64,000 bases of DNA from Nonomuraea soli. GTDB lineage: Bacteria; Actinomycetota; Actinomycetes; Streptosporangiales; Streptosporangiaceae. The DNA lies in assembly GCF_013761175.1 (NCBI RefSeq), contig NZ_JACDUR010000003.1, positions 1 to 64,000 on the forward strand, read 5' to 3'. Positions 59,426 through 64,000 of this stretch are shown one piece after another (within the stretch, counting starts at the first letter, position 1; each line of letters starts with the position of its first letter). A program made the position numbers and the translations under genes. Below the pieces are notes generated by a model, which worked only from the letters and a program-made list of their open reading frames with translations, ran no database searches and was not told where the DNA came from.

Positions 59426-60604
59426 TCAGGCGGTCACTCGGGCGAGTCGCCGGATCTGGGGTACGGCCAGCAGAGCGACACAACCCGCCAGCGCCACGAC
59501 GGTGGAGACCGACAGCACACCCGCCGCGCCGAACAGCCCCGCCACCGGACCGGCCAGTGCCTGGCCGATCGGGATGGAGATGGTCGAGCCGCCGATCTCG
59601 TAGGCGCTGACCCGGTTGAGCGCCTCCTGCGGCACCTGGGTCTGCACGCTGGTGGCCCACATGACCGACCAGAACGCCCAGCCGGCGCCTCCCAGTACGA
59701 ACCCCGCCATGATCACCCACAGGTCGGCCTCGAGCGACATCGTCAGCGGCTGGGCGGCGAACAGGAACATCGCCACCGCTCCCGCCGCCAGCGGCCTGGC
59801 CGGGCGCAGGCGCATGGCGACCAGGCCGCCGAGGATCGTTCCAGCGCCGCCCGCCGACATCACCAGGCCGTAGGCCGCCTGGCCGTACATCCCCGTGACC
59901 AGGGTGGAGCCCAGCGGGATCAGCGGGCCGAACAGGGTGATGCCGAAGATCACCCAGATCAGGATGACGCTCCACATCCAGGTGCGGGAGCGGAACTCCC
60001 GCCAGCCCTCGCGCAGCCGTACCATCATCGGCTCCTGGGCCGTGGCCGCCACCCGCGCCCTCATGAGCAGCAGGCACGCGGCGCTGGCGGCGAAGCCCAC
60101 GGCGTCGGCGGCGTACAGCATGCCGACGCCGATGAAGCCCACCAGCAGACCGGCCAGGCCGGGACCGGCCAGCTGCATGATCGCCTCGGAGACGCGCAGG
60201 GTGGCGTTGGCCCGCTGCACGTCGGTGGTGATGCGCGGGATCGTCCCCGCCACTCCGGGGGTGTACATCGCGGCGGCGGCGCCGGTGATCGCGGTGAGCA
60301 CCAGGATCTGCCACAGCACCGGGCGGCCGGTCAGGAACAGCACCGCCGTGAGCGTCTGGACGACGGCGCGGATCACGTCGGCGGCGACCATCATGCGGCG
60401 CGGGGTGAACCGGTCGGTGATGACGCCGCCGAAAAGGATCAGCCCGGCCATCGGGAGCATCCACGAGGCCAGGGCCAGGCCCACTCCCGTGGCTCCGTAG
60501 CCGGCCTCGTGCATGCCCAGCGCGATCGCCACCGGCATCATCGACGAGCCGAGCATGGAGATCGTGCGCGCGGCGAAGAACAGGCCGAAATCCCGGGTCC
60601 ACAT
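59426..60604 (-). CDS. MFS transporter, EntS-like exporter type
   Basis: 392 residues, twelve predicted membrane segments. Loop 2-3 FGGVITDRFTPRRMMVAADV and the opening FGLFFAARTISMLGSSMMPV match the MFS_3/EntS-like exporter family. Separate from the adaptor gene by 13 bases; substrate unknown. Confidence 0.9.
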   Translation of the reverse strand: MWTRDFGLFFAARTISMLGSSMMPVAIALGMHEAGYGATGVGLALASWMLPMAGLILFGGVITDRFTPRRMMVAADVIRAVVQTLTAVLFLTGRPVLWQILVLTAITGAAAAMYTPGVAGTIPRITTDVQRANATLRVSEAIMQLAGPGLAGLLVGFIGVGMLYAADAVGFAASAACLLLMRARVAATAQEPMMVRLREGWREFRSRTWMWSVILIWVIFGITLFGPLIPLGSTLVTGMYGQAAYGLVMSAGGAGTILGGLVAMRLRPARPLAAGAVAMFLFAAQPLTMSLEADLWVIMAGFVLGGAGWAFWSVMWATSVQTQVPQEALNRVSAYEIGGSTISIPIGQALAGPVAGLFGAAGVLSVSTVVALAGCVALLAVPQIRRLARVTA

Positions 60605-60651
60605 GGACCGGAATAGTAAACCTTCCTAAGAATTAAACCGCGAGGGGGGTG

Positions 60652-61446
60652 TCAGCCTCCCGCCAGCTCGCGACCGCGGTCCCTGGCCGCCTCGATGGCC
60701 GCCAGGAACGCCGCGCGCACGCTGTGCCGCTCCAGCTCCGCGATCGCGGCGATCGTGGTGCCGCCGGGCGAGGTGACCGCCTCGCGCAGGATCACCGGGT
60801 GCTCGCCCGAATCACGCAGCATGATCGCCGCGCCGACGATCGACTGGGTGACCATGTCGAGCGCCGCCGCCCGCGGCATGCCCAGCAGGATGCCCGCGTC
60901 GACCATCGCCTCCACCAGGTAGAAGAAGTACGCGGGGCCGCTGCCCGACAGCGCCGTGGCGGCGTCCTGCTGCGACTCGGGGATGCGCAGCACCTTGCCG
61001 ACCGGCTTGAGCAGCGCCTCGGTCAGCTTGAGGTGCTCCTCGCCCGCGTGGGCGCCCGCGGAGATCACGCTCATCGCCTCGTCGAACTTGATCGGCGTGT
61101 TCGACATGACCCTGACCACCGGGACGTCGGCATCGAGCCGCTGTTCCACGAAGGAGGTGGTGATGCCGGCGGCCGAGGAGATGACCAGCCGCCCGGCCGG
61201 GACGAACGGGCCGATCTCGGCCAGCAGCGCCGCCATGTCCTGGGGCTTGACCGCGAGGATGAGGGTGTCGGCGTTCTTGGCCGCCTCGGTGTTGGAGACG
61301 ATCTGCACGCCGTACGTCTCCTTGAGCGCCTGCGCCCGCTCGGGGCGCCGGACGGTGGCCATCACATCGCCGGGCTTGAAGCCCGCGCGCAGGAGCCCGG
61401 ACAGCAGGGCCTCGCCCATCTTGCCGGTGCCGAGAATCGCGATCAT
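60652..61446 (-). CDS. proC: Pyrroline-5-carboxylate reductase
   Basis: 264 residues from the ATG at 61446 (AGGTGAGG upstream; a GTG at 61461 would add five). NADPH site MIAILGTGKMGEALLSGLLR, VMSNTPIKFDEAMSVISAG, and the ProC signature region LSGSGPAYFFYLVEAMVDAG. Last step of proline synthesis. Near the proline dehydrogenase gene at the right edge. Confidence 0.97.
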   Translation of the reverse strand: MIAILGTGKMGEALLSGLLRAGFKPGDVMATVRRPERAQALKETYGVQIVSNTEAAKNADTLILAVKPQDMAALLAEIGPFVPAGRLVISSAAGITTSFVEQRLDADVPVVRVMSNTPIKFDEAMSVISAGAHAGEEHLKLTEALLKPVGKVLRIPESQQDAATALSGSGPAYFFYLVEAMVDAGILLGMPRAAALDMVTQSIVGAAIMLRDSGEHPVILREAVTSPGGTTIAAIAELERHSVRAAFLAAIEAARDRGRELAGG

Positions 61447-61509
61447 GCCTGTGTACCTCACCTGACGAAGCTGGTCTGACAGCTTACCGGGCCGCTATCG
61501 TCCAGAAGA

Positions 61510-63462
61510 GTGAGGAGATGGCCCGCCTTCGCGCTGGTATGGCTGCTGGTCTCGGCCTGTACCTCGACCCCGGCGGGCGCGCCCTCGCCGTCGAGCTCGT
61601 GGACGTCCGCGAAGCCCTGCCCGAGCCCGCCGGCCGCGACCGCGCTGAGGGCCGAGGGACCCCGCGTCCTCGACGGCGGCGGCCACGGCAACGTGCTCAC
61701 CGTCTCCTTCGGCAGCCTGGGCGGCGAGCCGATCGCGATCTCGGCGGGCGCCGAGGGCACGGTGCGCTTCTGGTCGCTGCCCGGCTTCCGGCCCGTCCTC
61801 GAACCCCTGGCGGGCACGAGCGCGCTCTGGCTCGGCCACGACGTGCTGGTCTCCGGCGAGAAGCACGCCTACGTCTGGAACCCCGGCACGCGCCGCGTCG
61901 TCACCCGCCTGCCCGCCCCCAGAGGCACCACCCTGCACGACGGCCTGCTGTACGTCAGCGACGGCGAGCGGGTGCGGGTCTGGGACACCAGGGCCCGCTC
62001 CTGGCGCGGCTCCCTGCCGATCGGGCGGGCGGAGGAGATGGCGGCGGGCAGGCTGCGCGGCCAGGACATCCTCGTCACCTACGCCGGGATGGAGGAGCCG
62101 TTCCGCCTCTACGACCGGCACACCGGACGTCCCGTCGGCAAGCCCTTCTACAGCGGCGACGAGTTCGCCGACCCCGACGACCTGGTCGTCATCGGCGACA
62201 CCCTGCACTACCGCACCTACGAGGGCCTGCACGTGGCCGACCTGACGGCGGCCAAGCCGCGCCCATCCATCCTCGTGCCCGCCGACGGCACACGTTTCCG
62301 CGCCGCGCTCGCCGCCCCCGGCCTGCTCGCCGGCGGCCGGCGCGTGCCGGAAGAACAGGGCGGCGAGGGCTCGCTGGCCAGCCCGATCGAGCTGTTCTCG
62401 ACGTCCGGGGAGTTGCTCGGCTCGCTGCAAGGACACGACGCCGGGATCACCTCCCTGGCCCTCGGCACCCTCGACGGCACGCGGGTGCTGCTCAGCGGCA
62501 GCGAGGACAACACCGTGCGGTTGTGGGACCTCGCCACCCGCCGGCAGCTCGGGAGCAGCCCGGCGGGGGCCGTCGACGGCGTCGACCACGTCGCGCTGGC
62601 CGACGACCGGCTCGCCGTGGCCGCCGAGGAGAACGGCGCGCTCCAGGTCTGGGACCTGGCCGAGGGCAGGCCCGCCGGCGCGCGGATGACCGGGCCGGGC
62701 AGCCTCACCTCGCTGGCGGTCACCGGCTCCGTCGCGGTGACCGGCCACTACGACCCGCCCACCGTCCACCTGTGGGACCTGAACGCGCGCAAGCTCCTGG
62801 CCACCCTGCCCGGCGGCGCCGTCGGGCCGCTCCTCGTGAACGACGGCAGACTCGTCGGACTCGCCGACCGTCAGATCCACACCTGGGACCTGACGGCCCG
62901 CCGCCAGCTCGCCACCTTCGCCCCGCCCCCCGGCACCACCAGGCTGGGCCTCTTCCACGGCGAGCCCGTCGCGGTCACCCTGAAGGACAACACGATCAGC
63001 GTGCGCGACGTCACCACGCACGAGCAGGTCTCGACGTTCGCCGTGCCGCCCCTGGCAGGCGAGCGCGCCGACTCGTGGCTCGCCCTCGGTCACGTCGGCA
63101 TGTACGGCTGCGCGCCCGCGATCGTCGTCACCCGCCTGGAGAGCACCGCGATCCGCGTCCTCGACCCGATGACCGGCCGCGACCTGACCGCTCCCCTGAC
63201 CGTGCCCAGGCCCGACGACTCCCTGTGGACGGCGGTGCTCGACGGCACCGGCGAGGTCGCCGGGCACCTCGTCGCGCAGGTGACGCTGCAGCTCGACGAC
63301 ATCGTCCAGCACTCCCAGCTGTGGGACCTGTCGGCGGGCAGGCCGATCGGCCGGGCGCAGCCGACGACCCGCCGCATCTCCGCCTTCGCCACCACGCCCA
63401 CGGGAACCGTGCTGGTCAGCGGGCCCGACGAGAAGCTGCAGGTGTGGCGGCTAACGCCCTGA
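61510..63462 (+). CDS. WD40-repeat lipoprotein
   Basis: 650 residues from a GTG. Lipobox LLVSAC (Cys about 17), a Pro/Ser-rich linker, then a run of WD40-type blades; clear ones are GTRVLLSGSEDNTVRLWDLA, AVAAEENGALQVWDLAEG, PTVHLWDLNARK, RQIHTWDLTARR and EKLQVWRLTP. About 12-14 blades in all, so two propellers. Extracytoplasmic scaffold of unknown partner. 3' end overlaps the convergent proline dehydrogenase gene by 12 bases. Confidence 0.9.
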   Translation: MRRWPAFALVWLLVSACTSTPAGAPSPSSSWTSAKPCPSPPAATALRAEGPRVLDGGGHGNVLTVSFGSLGGEPIAISAGAEGTVRFWSLPGFRPVLEPLAGTSALWLGHDVLVSGEKHAYVWNPGTRRVVTRLPAPRGTTLHDGLLYVSDGERVRVWDTRARSWRGSLPIGRAEEMAAGRLRGQDILVTYAGMEEPFRLYDRHTGRPVGKPFYSGDEFADPDDLVVIGDTLHYRTYEGLHVADLTAAKPRPSILVPADGTRFRAALAAPGLLAGGRRVPEEQGGEGSLASPIELFSTSGELLGSLQGHDAGITSLALGTLDGTRVLLSGSEDNTVRLWDLATRRQLGSSPAGAVDGVDHVALADDRLAVAAEENGALQVWDLAEGRPAGARMTGPGSLTSLAVTGSVAVTGHYDPPTVHLWDLNARKLLATLPGGAVGPLLVNDGRLVGLADRQIHTWDLTARRQLATFAPPPGTTRLGLFHGEPVAVTLKDNTISVRDVTTHEQVSTFAVPPLAGERADSWLALGHVGMYGCAPAIVVTRLESTAIRVLDPMTGRDLTAPLTVPRPDDSLWTAVLDGTGEVAGHLVAQVTLQLDDIVQHSQLWDLSAGRPIGRAQPTTRRISAFATTPTGTVLVSGPDEKLQVWRLTP

Positions 63463-64000
63463 AACGAGGGCGCGGGCGACGAAGCGCAGGTTGGCCGGGC
63501 GCTCGGCCAGGCGGCGCATCAGGTAGGCGTACCAGTCGTCGCCGTACGGGACGTAGACCCTGACCTTCGCCCCCAGCCCCGCCAGGCGCGCCTGCTCGTC
63601 GGTGCGCACGCCGTACAACATCTGGTACTCGAAACCGTCGGCGTCGCGACCGTGCAGGACGGCGAGAGTCGAGGCGATCTCGATCATCCGCGGATCATGC
63701 GACGCGACCATCGGGTAGGCCGAGCCGGACATCAGGACGCGCAGGCACTTCACGAAGGAACGGTCGACGTCCTTGCCCGAATACGCTCCCGGCGCGTCGT
63801 AGGCGCCCTTGCACAGCCTGACCCTGGCGCCGGTGAGCGCGGCGCAGCGCTCGGCCGCGTCCTTGAGATACGCCTGTACGGCGACGCCCACCAGCGGGTG
63901 CTCCTTGCGCAGCGTCGCGTGCACCGACATCAGCGCGTCGATCGTGTCGTGCTCCTCGGCGTCGAGCGTCACCGTCACGTCCCTGGCGGCGGCCGCCTCG
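63451..64000 (-). CDS. Proline dehydrogenase, 5' part beyond the window
   Basis: C-terminal 183 codons are in the window; the frame is open to the right edge. PutA-type FAD barrel blocks: GVAVQAYLKDAAERCAALTG, VRLCKGAYDAPG (Arg/Lys site), VASHDPRMIEIA, FEYQMLYGVR and VYVPYGDDWYAYLMRRLAERP, the last with the substrate-binding RRxxE. Oxidises proline to pyrroline-5-carboxylate at the membrane. Next to proC, which runs the reverse direction of proline metabolism. Confidence 0.94.
   Translation of the reverse strand, partial: EAAAARDVTVTLDAEEHDTIDALMSVHATLRKEHPLVGVAVQAYLKDAAERCAALTGARVRLCKGAYDAPGAYSGKDVDRSFVKCLRVLMSGSAYPMVASHDPRMIEIASTLAVLHGRDADGFEYQMLYGVRTDEQARLAGLGAKVRVYVPYGDDWYAYLMRRLAERPANLRFVARALVSGR

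Noticed and set aside
58388..60616. 742-codon plus-strand open frame
   Set aside because: Antisense to the adaptor lipoprotein and MFS genes; composition of a shadow frame.

Overview
The window reads as actinomycete chromosome: very high GC with strong third-position GC, GTG/TTG starts, genes joined by ATGA/GTGA overlaps, a bldN-rsbN developmental sigma/anti-sigma pair, a rex-hemA-hemC-hemD-hemB run and a bS22 ribosomal protein gene. A mycelial actinobacterium of the Streptosporangiales/Streptomycetales kind is likely; the genus cannot be fixed from this window. No rRNA, tRNA, CRISPR array, transposase or integrase was recognised.

Layout. 0.1-11.5 kb is mixed: a LysR regulator diverging from a possible leaderless 33-codon ORF plus an EamA exporter, a GrpB-methyltransferase fusion, an ECF sigma/membrane-protein pair, a serine hydrolase, a nitronate-monooxygenase-type enzyme, an SMP-30 protein, a YtrA-type GntR/ABC operon with a perfect 36-bp palindrome at the regulator start, hemL and a small SnoaL-like protein.

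11.6-33.9 kb is an accessory island lying between hemL and hemB. It has three parts. (1) 11.6-16.6 kb: an NMT1/THI5-type four-gene ABC importer diverging from a uridine-phosphorylase-like gene and an IclR regulator. (2) 16.6-25.6 kb, minus strand: a tightly overlapping operon of 12 genes that looks like a RiPP (modified peptide) cluster. It opens with a 26-residue Cys-containing peptide followed by a hairpin, then a HExxH-type peptide-modification homologue (here HQxxH), a dTMP-kinase-like protein, an M20 peptidase, an OMP-decarboxylase-like protein, a BtpA-like barrel, a short TldD-like metalloprotease, a nucleotidyltransferase with a PqqD-like C-terminus, an 18-residue Cys peptide followed by a perfect 28-bp palindrome, and a three-gene ABC-2 exporter. 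(3) 25.8-33.9 kb, minus strand: PyrD-, PyrK- and PyrC-like enzymes with an N-carbamoyl-amino-acid hydrolase, an AAHS-type MFS transporter, two IclR regulators and two phosphoribosyltransferase-like proteins. Together these could take orotate to dihydroorotate, carbamoyl-aspartate and aspartate. Palindromes of the type TTCCA-N4-TGGAA occur before the ABC importer, the PyrD operon and the MFS operon, suggesting one IclR-controlled pyrimidine regulon; half-sites also lie upstream of the peptide operon.

34-50.4 kb is a conserved actinobacterial block: an orphan Prim-Pol protein, hemB, cobA-hemD, hemC, hemA, rex (with a Rex operator upstream), a glutaredoxin-like protein, about 600 bp without a gene, a membrane protein with an ABM-like tail, bldN-rsbN, a HAD phosphatase, an alpha/beta hydrolase, an LCP protein with its sigma factor, an acyltransferase, an epimerase, bS22 and an excisionase-type DNA-binding protein.

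50.7-64 kb holds a phosphatase-like protein and an AcuC-type deacetylase, a two-component system followed by an ABC pair, a MacAB-like efflux operon, an MFS exporter, proC, a WD40 lipoprotein and the start-truncated proline dehydrogenase.
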